Positions 8,185 through 18,145 of a stretch of DNA of 64,000 nt are shown in pieces. Made by a program: the position numbers and the translations under genes. How positions within the stretch are numbered: position 1 is the first letter of the stretch; every line of letters begins with the position of its first letter. The DNA lies in assembly GCF_029968035.1 (NCBI RefSeq), contig NZ_JASCIQ010000007.1, positions 1-64,000 of the forward strand. The letters run 5' to 3'. This stretch comes from Streptomyces cavernicola. GTDB lineage: Bacteria; Actinomycetota; Actinomycetes; Streptomycetales; Streptomycetaceae. Below the pieces are notes generated by a model. That model was not told the DNA's origin. It saw only the letters and a list, made by a program, of their open reading frames with translations, and searched no databases.

Positions 8185-9282
8185 TCAGTCCGTGTCCGTC
8201 GCCGCGAGGACCGCGAGGCGGTGGCGGTCGTCGGTGACCGCGGCGAGCCCGAAGTCCCAGGCCACCTGCTCGAACCAGGGCGCGTCCGACTCGAAGCCGT
8301 ACCAGGCGCAGGCCCGGACGCATCCCTCCAGGTCCGCGAACTCGGCCCCTTCCTCGGCCCCGGCGAGCGCGCCCAGGGACTGCCACGCTTCCAGCCGGCC
8401 GTAGGCGCCCTGCACACCGGAGTTGTACGCCCCGCCGGAGCAGGCCGCGCCGAACAGCGCGCGCCAGGCGTACGCCGGGTGCACCGGCGTGACGGAGAGC
8501 GCGGGGCGGCCCTTCCTCCCGTCGCCCGCCAGGCAGTGGAGGCCCAGGGAGCGGAGTGCGCCCGGTATCGCGTCCTCGGCCAGGGGCTGGTCGAGGAGGA
8601 ACTCCCGTGCTTCGACACGGCCGTTGGAGCCCTCGGTCCAGTTCCGTGCGGCCGTGCCGATGGACCGGGCCACGGCTTCGGTCGTCGTCTCCGAGGCGTG
8701 CGGGACTTGCGGGGTACGGGTGCGCGCGCGGGTGCGGGCGTCCCCGCCGGCGGGTGGTCGGTCGCCGTCGGTCTCCAGGTCCGAGCGGGTCAACGGCAGT
8801 CGGCCCAGCGGGTGGTAGCGCCAGTGCCGGGACGTCGCCCAGGCCTCGGCGGCCGGGATGCGGCTCAACTGCACGTCCCTGAGCACCAGTTCGTGGACGA
8901 GGCAGGCTCGCAGCTCCTCCGAGGCGTGTCCGGTGAAGGCGGCCGCGAGATGCTCGGGCGGCTGCTGGAACGCGAGGAGCGCTGCGGTGCTGCGATCAAG
9001 GGCCCGGCCCGCGACCTCCGGCGCGCGGACGAGCCGCAGAGCCTGGACGACGCCCGCGCGGCCGGGGGTGGCGGCGACGAGCCGCAGTACGTGGTCGAAG
9101 ACGCAGCGGTACGGCCAGGGTTGACGCCCGCCGGGGCGGAACGCCTCGGTGAGCGCGATGCCGAAGTCTGCGGTCAGGGCCACGTCCCCGTACGCATGGA
9201 CGTGCTCGGCGAATGCCCACACGGCGTGGATGTCCTGCATCTCGTGGAGTCTGGCGACGATCTTCGCTGTCCATTCGGTCAC
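8185..9282 (-). CDS. Conserved hypothetical protein, DUF6183-like
   Basis: The 365-residue soluble protein starts at GTG 9282. I recall proteins with the FGAACSGGAYNSG...GAYGRLEAWQSLGAL segment (about residues 275-305) being annotated DUF6183 in Streptomyces; no function is known to me. The N-terminal part is helical and rich in Arg and Ala, the middle (about 170-195) is a low-complexity linker, and the C-terminal part has many Trp residues. No membrane segment or signal peptide is seen. It is convergent with the amidase gene and not in an operon. Confidence 0.75.
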   Translation of the reverse strand: MTEWTAKIVARLHEMQDIHAVWAFAEHVHAYGDVALTADFGIALTEAFRPGGRQPWPYRCVFDHVLRLVAATPGRAGVVQALRLVRAPEVAGRALDRSTAALLAFQQPPEHLAAAFTGHASEELRACLVHELVLRDVQLSRIPAAEAWATSRHWRYHPLGRLPLTRSDLETDGDRPPAGGDARTRARTRTPQVPHASETTTEAVARSIGTAARNWTEGSNGRVEAREFLLDQPLAEDAIPGALRSLGLHCLAGDGRKGRPALSVTPVHPAYAWRALFGAACSGGAYNSGVQGAYGRLEAWQSLGALAGAEEGAEFADLEGCVRACAWYGFESDAPWFEQVAWDFGLAAVTDDRHRLAVLAATDTD

Positions 9283-9309
9283 GGGGCCGAGCCTAGAAGG
9301 CAGGGCCCT

Positions 9310-9552
9310 TCAGACCCCGTCCGCCATAGCGATCAGCACCCTGCGGTGCACCCGCTTCAGCCCGCTGACGAGCGTGACCAGGATCAGCGCGAGCAGCAGC
9401 ACGGAGGCCGGTGGCGGCGGCCACATCGTGAGTTCCGCGCCGACGGCGAGCGCGACCAGGCCCGCCAGGGTGGCGCGGGACCGGGGTCGGTGCGGTGAGC
9501 GCGGCTGTGACGTCGGCCAGGAGCGGATCGCCGGCAGGGGCACGACGAACAC
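9310..9552 (-). CDS. Possible small membrane protein or remnant
   Basis: An 80-codon frame encodes a hydrophobic stretch (TLAGLVALAVGAELTMW), a Pro run, a second hydrophobic stretch (SVLLLALILVTLVSGL) and a basic tail, which looks like a two-helix membrane hairpin. The GTG at 9552 has no good ribosome site, and the frame continues upstream as low-complexity sequence, so the start is uncertain. Outside this frame I find nothing in the 380-base gap 9293-9674. It could be a decayed gene. Confidence 0.35.
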   Translation of the reverse strand: MFVVPLPAIRSWPTSQPRSPHRPRSRATLAGLVALAVGAELTMWPPPPASVLLLALILVTLVSGLKRVHRRVLIAMADGV

Positions 9553-9674
9553 CCGACGCGAAGGCGTCCGGGTATGCCGCAGCCCCGGGCACGCTGGTGC
9601 GTGTCCGGGCTTGCGTGGTACGGCAGTCGGGCCTCGTACGCCCGGGTGCCCGGTGCGGGCTTGTGCCTGTGGGG

Positions 9675-10094
9675 TCAGGCGGACAGCTTCTGGTGGAGGG
9701 CCTCGAGGCCGTCGCGGTAGATCCCGGCGAAGAGGTCTTCCGCTTCCTCGTCGCTGACGCCGTCGGGGTTGAAGCGGCCCGACCACTGGACCTCGGCGAC
9801 GTCGTCCCGGCCGGGGAGGGTGTGGACGCGGAGCGTGGAGACGTACCCGTTGACGGGGAACGGGGCTTCGAGGATGGCGTAGCTGTAGTGCCGCTCGGCC
9901 TCGTCGAAGCCGACGAGACGCTCGACGATCACTTCGCCGTCCGGGTTGGCGAGGCGACGGACCCGGCCGCCTTCGAGAGCGGTGCTCTCGGGGATGTACG
10001 GGAGCCAGTCGGGGAGGGCGTCGAAGCCGCCGATGAGGTCCCAGACCTGCTGCGGGGGTGCGGGTACGACGCGGCTGACGGAGGTGGATGCCAT
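9675..10094 (-). CDS. SRPBCC-family protein (polyketide cyclase/dehydrase-like)
   Basis: The 139-residue protein has the START/SRPBCC pattern: an N-terminal strand, a VWDLIGGFDALPDWLP helix region, beta strands and a long C-terminal helix (YRDGLEALHQKL). These domains bind hydrophobic ligands; some are cyclases, but many are only binding proteins. It starts 54 bases after the aldo/keto reductase stop on the same strand, so both probably share one transcript. Confidence 0.85.
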   Translation of the reverse strand: MASTSVSRVVPAPPQQVWDLIGGFDALPDWLPYIPESTALEGGRVRRLANPDGEVIVERLVGFDEAERHYSYAILEAPFPVNGYVSTLRVHTLPGRDDVAEVQWSGRFNPDGVSDEEAEDLFAGIYRDGLEALHQKLSA

Positions 10095-10148
10095 GGGTCT
10101 TGCTCCAGGTTCAGGCGTGGGGGTGCGGAGAAAGGAGGGTGCGGGTGC

Positions 10149-11159
10149 TCAGGCGTTGTTCGGGAGCGGGGCGGCCGGGCTGACGAGGCCGGCGGCGCGC
10201 AGGCCGGTCCAGAAGGCGGCGGGGATCTTCTCGTTCAGGGCCGCGGTGTCCTCGGCGATGCGGCTGGGCCGGGTCGCACCGGGGATGACGGCGGCGGCCG
10301 CCGGGTGGGCGAGGGAGAACTGCAGGGCGGCGGCCTTGATGGAGATGCCGTGCTCGGCGGCGAGCCCCTTCAGGCGGGTGACCTTCTCGATGATCTCGGC
10401 CGGGGCTTCCTGGTACTCGAAGTGGGCGCCGCCGGCGAGGACGCCGGAGCTGTACGGGCCGCCCACGACCATGTCCACGTTCTGCTGCTGCGCCATCGGC
10501 AGCAGTCGCTGCAGGGCGTGCTCGTGGTCGAGGAGGGTGTAGCGGCCGGCGAGGAGGAAGCCGTCGGGCTGCGGCTCGTCGAGGGCGAGGGTCATCTCGA
10601 TGGGCTCGGTCTTGTTGACGCCGAGGCCCCAGGCCTTGATGACGCCCTCGTCGCGCAGCCGGGACAGGACCCGGAACGCACCGGTGCGGGCCTCCTCGAA
10701 CTTCTGGACCCAGGCGTCGCCGTGGAAGTCCTGCGCGATGTCGTGGACCCAGACGATGTCGAGGCGGTCGGTGCCGAGGCGCTTGAGGGATCCCTCGATG
10801 GAGCGCTCGGTGGCCTCGGCCGTCCACTCGTGGAGGATCTTGTTCGGGTTGCCGTGCTCGAACAGGCCGCCCTTCTCACCGAAGTCGGGGGTCTCGGTCT
10901 CGTGCTCGTCGAGGATGACGCGGCCGACCTTGGTGGACAGGACGTACGAGTCGCGGGGCCTGGTGGAGAGGACCTCGCCGAGGCGCTCCTCGGCGAGTCC
11001 CGCACCGTAGAAGGGGGCGGTGTCGTAGAGGCGGATGCGCTGGTCCCAGGCGGCTTCGACGGTGGCACGGGCCTCGTCGTCGGGGATCGCGCGGAACATG
11101 TTGCCGAGCGGGGCGGTGCCGAAGCCGAGCTTGCCGGGGAGGATTTCCTTGAGCGACAT
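10149..11159 (-). CDS. Aldo/keto reductase
   Basis: The 336-residue protein is a TIM-barrel aldo/keto reductase. It has GFGTAPLGNMF at the N-terminus, the catalytic-region motif YDTAPFYGAGLAEERLG, and a Lys in LSTKVGR. The closest pattern I know is the D-threo-aldose/L-fucose 1-dehydrogenase and pyridoxal 4-dehydrogenase branch. It oxidises or reduces a carbonyl/alcohol with NAD(P). A second member of this branch lies at 57253-58212 in the sugar operon, but this copy stands with an SRPBCC gene behind its own regulated promoter. Confidence 0.9.
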   Translation of the reverse strand: MSLKEILPGKLGFGTAPLGNMFRAIPDDEARATVEAAWDQRIRLYDTAPFYGAGLAEERLGEVLSTRPRDSYVLSTKVGRVILDEHETETPDFGEKGGLFEHGNPNKILHEWTAEATERSIEGSLKRLGTDRLDIVWVHDIAQDFHGDAWVQKFEEARTGAFRVLSRLRDEGVIKAWGLGVNKTEPIEMTLALDEPQPDGFLLAGRYTLLDHEHALQRLLPMAQQQNVDMVVGGPYSSGVLAGGAHFEYQEAPAEIIEKVTRLKGLAAEHGISIKAAALQFSLAHPAAAAVIPGATRPSRIAEDTAALNEKIPAAFWTGLRAAGLVSPAAPLPNNA

Positions 11160-11225
11160 GTGAGTACCTTTGCGGGGGGATGGCCCGCGTTCGCATTTAC
11201 CTGCAAACGCGCCTTACACGCAGAG

Positions 11226-11255
11226 ACAATACTTGCAGACGCCGACTAATGCAAG
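11226..11255 (-). promoter_or_regulatory. Promoter and inverted-repeat operator of the AKR-SRPBCC genes
   Basis: On the minus strand TTGCAT (complement of 11249-11254), a 17-base spacer and TATTGT (complement of 11226-11231) make a near-consensus housekeeping promoter, unusual for this GC content. It is covered by an inverted repeat, CTTGCA (11232-11237) and TGCAAG (11250-11255). A related TGCAAACGC at 11202-11210 echoes TGCAGACGC at 11234-11242. This looks like a repressor-controlled start. Confidence 0.65.
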
Positions 11256-11296
11256 GGCGGGCTGCTCGCGTTCTTCGCAGAAGGGACACAACGACC

Positions 11297-11353
11297 GAGG
11301 GCGGGCCGCAGAGCGACAACCGGAACCCGGTCAACTCCCCACAGCCCGCCCTC
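11297..11353 (-). terminator. Hairpin after the first UvrA-like gene
   Basis: GAGGGCGGGC (11297-11306) pairs with GCCCGCCCTC (11344-11353). The loop contains a smaller CCGG/CCGG fold. It lies 26 bases past the stop of the minus-strand UvrA-like gene. Confidence 0.6.
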
Positions 11354-11378
11354 CGTTGAGAGCTCCACTCAGCTCCGC

Positions 11379-13751
<2,373 letters not shown>

Positions 13752-13932
13752 GGTGGTCGTCTCTCCGTCCGTCCGCGGGGCGGTGTGCACGCCCCGGCTG
13801 CTCCTGCCCGTCACATTAGGGGCGCGGCGCGGCCGGTGCTTCTCCATTCCTGACCTACTTCGTGACCGGTGTTCCTGACGGCATTCCTGACCGCCGGGAC
13901 CCCTCCCGAGGCGACCGCCTAACCTGCCCTGC

Positions 13933-14400
13933 GTGACGACCTTCAGCGAAGACCGCCGTACCCCCGACTCCCCCGACTCCCCCGGCCGCAGCGGCCCTTG
14001 GGCCACCGTGGAGGCCGCGCCGCACGAGGTGCGCGCGGTCCGCACGGAGTACGCGCCCGCCCACGACGGCGACCCCGACCCGGGCGAGATCATCTGGACC
14101 TTCGTGCCGTACGAGGAGAACGACGGCCGCGGCAAGGACCGGCCCGTCCTGATCGTGGCCCGCGAGACGGCCGGCACCGTGCTCGGCGTGCAGCTGTCCA
14201 GCCGCCGGCACGCGGGCGACCGCGAGTGGGTGCCGCTGGGCAGCGGCCCCTGGGACAAGTCGGGCCGCGACTCCTGGGTGGACCTGGACCGGGTGCTGCG
14301 GGTGCACGAGCAGGGCATGCGCCGCGAGGCCTGCGCCCTCGACCGGATGCGCTTCGACCTCGTCGTGAAGCGGCTGCGGGAGCGGTACGGCTGGCGGTGA
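13933..14400 (+). CDS. PemK/MazF-family protein without an adjacent antitoxin
   Basis: The 155-residue protein has the PemK/MazF beta-barrel pattern after a disordered N-terminus: GEIIWTFVPYEE, RPVLIVAR, then WVDLDRVLRV and a C-terminal LRERYGWR. MazF toxins cut RNA, but the usual small antitoxin gene is absent on either side. It starts at GTG 13933 with no clear ribosome site and is divergent from the UvrA-like gene. I think this is a conserved orphan whose activity is unproven. Confidence 0.8.
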   Translation: MTTFSEDRRTPDSPDSPGRSGPWATVEAAPHEVRAVRTEYAPAHDGDPDPGEIIWTFVPYEENDGRGKDRPVLIVARETAGTVLGVQLSSRRHAGDREWVPLGSGPWDKSGRDSWVDLDRVLRVHEQGMRREACALDRMRFDLVVKRLRERYGWR

Positions 14401-14629
14401 GCGCGGCGGGCGGACGGCGGTGCGCGCTCGCGGCCCGGTGATCGCCGCGCGCCGCCGTACGTCGTAAGGTGAGTACCGCTCAGCTCCGAACCACCGTCCG
14501 TGAGTGGCGAGTTGGGAAGAACCGGGCCGCCCTCGCAGGCGTCGTGACCATCGGTGTGGCGCACACGCCGACAGACGCAGCCGGGCGGGCCACGGCGCCA
14601 GGCCGGACGATCAGGGGGAACAGACCGCG

Positions 14630-16591
14630 ATGACCAGTGCGACCGGCGGGGGCGACGCGCACACCGAGGGCGCGGGCGGCGTCAAACCGCTCACCGCGGC
14701 GGACCCGACCCACTTCGGGCCCTATCTGCTGCTCGGCCGGCTCGGCGCGGGCGGCATGGGGCGGGTGTACCTGGCCCGTTCGGAGAGCGGCCGCACGGTC
14801 GCGGTGAAGGTCGTGCACGAGGAGCACGTCACGGACGACCAGTTCAGGGCGCGGTTCCGGCGCGAGATCGGCGCGGCCCGCAAGGTCGGCGCCCGGTACA
14901 CCGCGCCCGTCCTCGACGCCGACCCGGACGCCGAACTCCCCTGGGTCGCCACCGGATACGTGCCGGGGCTCTCCCTGGAACAGGTCGTACGCGGCCACGG
15001 CCCGCTGCCCACGGAGGCGGTGCACGCGCTCGGCGACGGCATGCTGCGCGCGCTCGCGGACATCCACGGCGCCGGGATCGTGCACCGCGACCTGAAGCCG
15101 TCCAACGTGATGCTGACCGTGGACGGGCCGCGCGTCATCGACTTCGGCATCGCACGGGCCGTCCAGACCGACGTCGAGTCGATGCTGACCAGCACCGGCA
15201 TGGTCATCGGCTCGCCCGGCTTCATGGCCCCGGAGCAGATCCTCGGGGAGAGCTCGGGCCCGAAGTGCGACGTGTTCGCGCTCGGCTGCCTGCTGATGTA
15301 CGCGGCCACGGGCGTGCTGCCCTTCGGCCACGGGGCCAGCAACCAGCACGCCGTGATGTACCGCATCGTCGAGGGCGAGCCGGACCTCGGCAGGCTGGAC
15401 GACGAGCGGCTGCGCGCCCTGGTCGCCCGCTGCCTGACGAAGGACGTGGCCGAACGGCCCGACGTGGCCGAGCTGTTGGCGGACGAGGAGCGGCTCGCGG
15501 CGGTGCCGTCGGGTACGCGGCTGCCCGGCGCGGTCGTCACGCACCTCGCGCAGCAGTCCGCCCGGCTCCTGGACGCGGAGGCCACCACGCCCGTACGCGA
15601 GGAGTCCGCACCGCCCGCGGAACGGGAACGGGACCAGGCCCCGGACCCGGACCCGGACCCGGACCGGGCGACGGCCCACCTCGGCGGGCCCAGGCCGAAG
15701 CCCGCGGCACCGGCCGGAGCGGCCGGAGCCGCCGGTTCGGAAGAGGCGGCAGGAGCGGAAGGGGCGGCAGAGGCGGCAGGAGTGGCAGGAGCGGCTCTGG
15801 CCGAGCCGAAGCGTGTGCGGCGGCGCAGCCCCTGGCTGCTCGCCCTGCCGGTGGTCGCGGTGCTCGCCCTCGGCGGCGGCACGTTCGCCTTCCTCCAGGA
15901 CTTCGGCGGCCCCGGCGGCGACGACGCGCCCCCGCAGGGCGGCCCGGCCGCCTCGTCAGGCCCCAACTCCCTTTCCAAGCCGAGCAGTTCACCCTCCGGT
16001 GACGGCAAGGACGACAAGAAGAAGGACGGCAAGGACAAGGACAAGGACGGCGGCAAGGAGGCGGGCGGCGCCGGCGACGACCAGGGCGAGGCCGGCTCCG
16101 GGGGCCCGTCCGGCACGGACTCCGCCGGGTCCGACGGCGACGCGGCGGGCACCGGGGCCGACGGCACCGGCTCCGGAACGTCCACCGGTAGTGACTCCGG
16201 GTCGGCGGACGGCGGCGGCTCCGACGGCTCCGGCTCCTCCGACGGCGACGCGAGCGGCGGAGGTGCGGTGCCTGACTTCTTCGTCGACACTTGGAGGTAC
16301 GCCGAGTCCGCCAACGTCAACAGTCAGCCCGAGACGGTCACGATCTCCGCGGGCGGCTCGGTGCGCATGGTCGTCGATGTGAACGGCTCCAGCTGCTCGT
16401 ACACGGCCCATGTGACGTCCAAGTCCAACCAGAACACCCGCATCGACATCGGTACGGCGACGCTCACCACCACCGGCGTCCCCTACTGCTACAAGACGAA
16501 GGACCCGTCGTACTTCACCGTGAACGGCAGCGGGATCCAGCACAACGTGGGCCCCGCACACAGCGACGGCTACTACTACAAGCGCTCCTGA
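14630..16591 (+). CDS. Membrane Ser/Thr protein kinase with external sensor-like domain
   Basis: The 653-residue protein has a Hanks-type kinase domain (about 25-285): GRLGAGGMGRVYLA, VAVKVV, HRDLKPSNVML, DFGIAR and the APE-type MAPEQ. An Ala/Pro/acidic linker, a single membrane helix (SPWLLALPVVAVLALGGGTFAFL), and a long Gly/Ser/Lys/Asp linker outside the cell follow. The last 105 residues form a compact domain with two cysteines (SSCSYT and PYCYKT) that may form a disulphide. That domain is probably the sensor. The ATG at 14630 follows AGGGGGAA. Targets are unknown. Confidence 0.92.
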   Translation: MTSATGGGDAHTEGAGGVKPLTAADPTHFGPYLLLGRLGAGGMGRVYLARSESGRTVAVKVVHEEHVTDDQFRARFRREIGAARKVGARYTAPVLDADPDAELPWVATGYVPGLSLEQVVRGHGPLPTEAVHALGDGMLRALADIHGAGIVHRDLKPSNVMLTVDGPRVIDFGIARAVQTDVESMLTSTGMVIGSPGFMAPEQILGESSGPKCDVFALGCLLMYAATGVLPFGHGASNQHAVMYRIVEGEPDLGRLDDERLRALVARCLTKDVAERPDVAELLADEERLAAVPSGTRLPGAVVTHLAQQSARLLDAEATTPVREESAPPAERERDQAPDPDPDPDRATAHLGGPRPKPAAPAGAAGAAGSEEAAGAEGAAEAAGVAGAALAEPKRVRRRSPWLLALPVVAVLALGGGTFAFLQDFGGPGGDDAPPQGGPAASSGPNSLSKPSSSPSGDGKDDKKKDGKDKDKDGGKEAGGAGDDQGEAGSGGPSGTDSAGSDGDAAGTGADGTGSGTSTGSDSGSADGGGSDGSGSSDGDASGGGAVPDFFVDTWRYAESANVNSQPETVTISAGGSVRMVVDVNGSSCSYTAHVTSKSNQNTRIDIGTATLTTTGVPYCYKTKDPSYFTVNGSGIQHNVGPAHSDGYYYKRS

Positions 16592-16630
16592 CCGTGTGCC
16601 CGCACCGGCGCCCCCGCCCCGGGGAACGCC

Positions 16631-16644
16631 GGGCGGAACCGCCC
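16631..16644 (+). terminator. Short hairpin after the kinase gene
   Basis: GGGCGG (16631-16636) pairs with CCGCCC (16639-16644), 40 bases past the kinase stop. The stem is short, so termination may be partial. Confidence 0.35.
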
Positions 16645-16787
16645 CGTGACAGCGGCGGTCGCCGCGCCCCGTGAACGGTGGGCGACGGCGCCGCCAACGG
16701 CCGCCCAACGGCGACCGGCCGTCGTCGGGGCGCTCTTGTGCGGACCGTCGCGAGGGTCTTGGGTGGACGGATGCGTCTTCCGGGGCG

Positions 16788-16814
16788 GTGTGCGCGCACC
16801 GTGTGCGCGCACAC
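16788..16814. promoter_or_regulatory. Duplicated palindrome upstream of egtA
   Basis: GTGTGCGCGCAC occurs at 16788-16799 and again at 16801-16812, a 13-bp period. The second copy extends to the perfect 14-bp palindrome GTGTGCGCGCACAC (16801-16814). The pair lies about 45 bases before egtA, a good place for an operator. The binding protein is unknown. Confidence 0.5.
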
Positions 16815-16858
16815 TCGCGGAGGTCGCCGCAACGGCCTTCGAACAGGAGGAACCGGCC

Positions 16859-18145
16859 ATGAGTGAGGCCGACTGTACGGAGCACGAGACGCTGGTGACC
16901 GAGGACGAGGTGGAGGCGCTCGTCCACGGCATCTGCTTCAAGACCGGACCGCCCAGGACCGTGGGCGTGGAACTCGAATGGCTCGTCCACGAGGTGCGCG
17001 CCCCCCGACTCCCCGTGACCCCCGAACGGCGCGCGGCGGCCGCCGCCGCACTGCGCGCCCTGCCCCTCGGTTCGGCCCTGACGGTCGAACCCGGCGGCCA
17101 GCTGGAGCTGAGCTCGCTGCCCGCCGCCTCCCTGACGGAGTGCGTCGCCTCCGTCTCGGCCGACCTCCGCCTCGCCCGCACCGCCCTCGGCGACCTCGGG
17201 CTCGGCCTCTCCGGGCTCGGCCAGGACCCCTGGCACCCGCCGCGCCGCCTCCTCGACGACGCGCGGTACGTCGCCATGGAGCGCTACTTCGACCGCTTCG
17301 GGCCCGCCGGGCGCGCCATGATGTGCTCCACGGCCTCGGTGCAGATCTGCCTCGACGCCGGGTACGAGGAGCCGGGCCCGCTCGGGCACGGGCGGCGCTG
17401 GCGACTGGCCCATCTGCTCGGCGCGGTCCTGGTCGCCGCGTTCGCCAACTCCCCGTTGGGCAGGGGCCGTTCGACCGGTTGGCGGTCCACCCGGCAGGCG
17501 GTGTGGGCGGCCATCGAACCGGGCCGCAGCGCCGCCCCCGCGGAGACCGCCGAGCCCCGCACCGCCTGGGCCCGGCACGCCCTGGACGCCCCGGTGATGT
17601 GCGTGCGCACCCCCGAGGGGCCGTGGCTGGTGCCGGAGCGGGTCAGCTTCCGGGACTGGCTGCGCGGCGGCGCGCTGCCCCGGCCGCCGACCCGCGCGGA
17701 CCTCGACTACCACCTGACGACGCTGTTCCCGCCGGTCCGGCCGCGCGGCCACCTGGAGCTGCGGATGATCGACGCGCAGCCAGGGCCGGACGGCTGGCTC
17801 GTGCCGCTCGCCGTCACCGAGGCCCTGTTCGAGGACGCGCAGGCCGCGGAGCGCGCGTACCGCACCGTGAAGCCCCTGGCCGAGCGGGCGCTCGGCGAGG
17901 ACGGCGAGACCGCCCCGGCGCCGTGCAACCCGCTGTGGCTGGACGCGGCGCGGCACGGCCTGGCCGACCCGGAGCTGCGCGAGGCCGCCGCGGACTGCTT
18001 CGCCGCCGCCCTGGAGGCGCTGCCGCGGCGCGGCGCGTCCACGGAGGTGGTGGACGCCGTCGGCGCGTTCGCGGAACGCCATGTCGCGCGGGGCCGCTGC
18101 CCCGCCGACGACCTGCTCGACGAAGTGCACGGGAGGACACCTTGA
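16859..18145 (+). CDS. egtA: EgtA, glutamate-cysteine ligase of ergothioneine synthesis
   Basis: The 428-residue protein resembles actinomycete glutamate-cysteine ligases (GCS2 family): VGVELEWLVHE, EPGGQLELSS, MMCSTASVQICLD and HLELRMIDAQP. It makes gamma-glutamylcysteine, the sulphur donor used by EgtB. The ATG at 16859 was chosen because AGGAGGAA lies directly upstream; the longer frame adds unrelated residues. It is the first gene of an operon in which each following start overlaps the previous stop, so translation is coupled. Confidence 0.95.
   Translation: MSEADCTEHETLVTEDEVEALVHGICFKTGPPRTVGVELEWLVHEVRAPRLPVTPERRAAAAAALRALPLGSALTVEPGGQLELSSLPAASLTECVASVSADLRLARTALGDLGLGLSGLGQDPWHPPRRLLDDARYVAMERYFDRFGPAGRAMMCSTASVQICLDAGYEEPGPLGHGRRWRLAHLLGAVLVAAFANSPLGRGRSTGWRSTRQAVWAAIEPGRSAAPAETAEPRTAWARHALDAPVMCVRTPEGPWLVPERVSFRDWLRGGALPRPPTRADLDYHLTTLFPPVRPRGHLELRMIDAQPGPDGWLVPLAVTEALFEDAQAAERAYRTVKPLAERALGEDGETAPAPCNPLWLDAARHGLADPELREAAADCFAAALEALPRRGASTEVVDAVGAFAERHVARGRCPADDLLDEVHGRTP

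Noticed and set aside
9293..9786. 158-codon minus-strand frame upstream of the SRPBCC stop
   Set aside because: Its first half overlaps the SRPBCC gene and is low-complexity; only the hydrophobic last part is kept, at low confidence.
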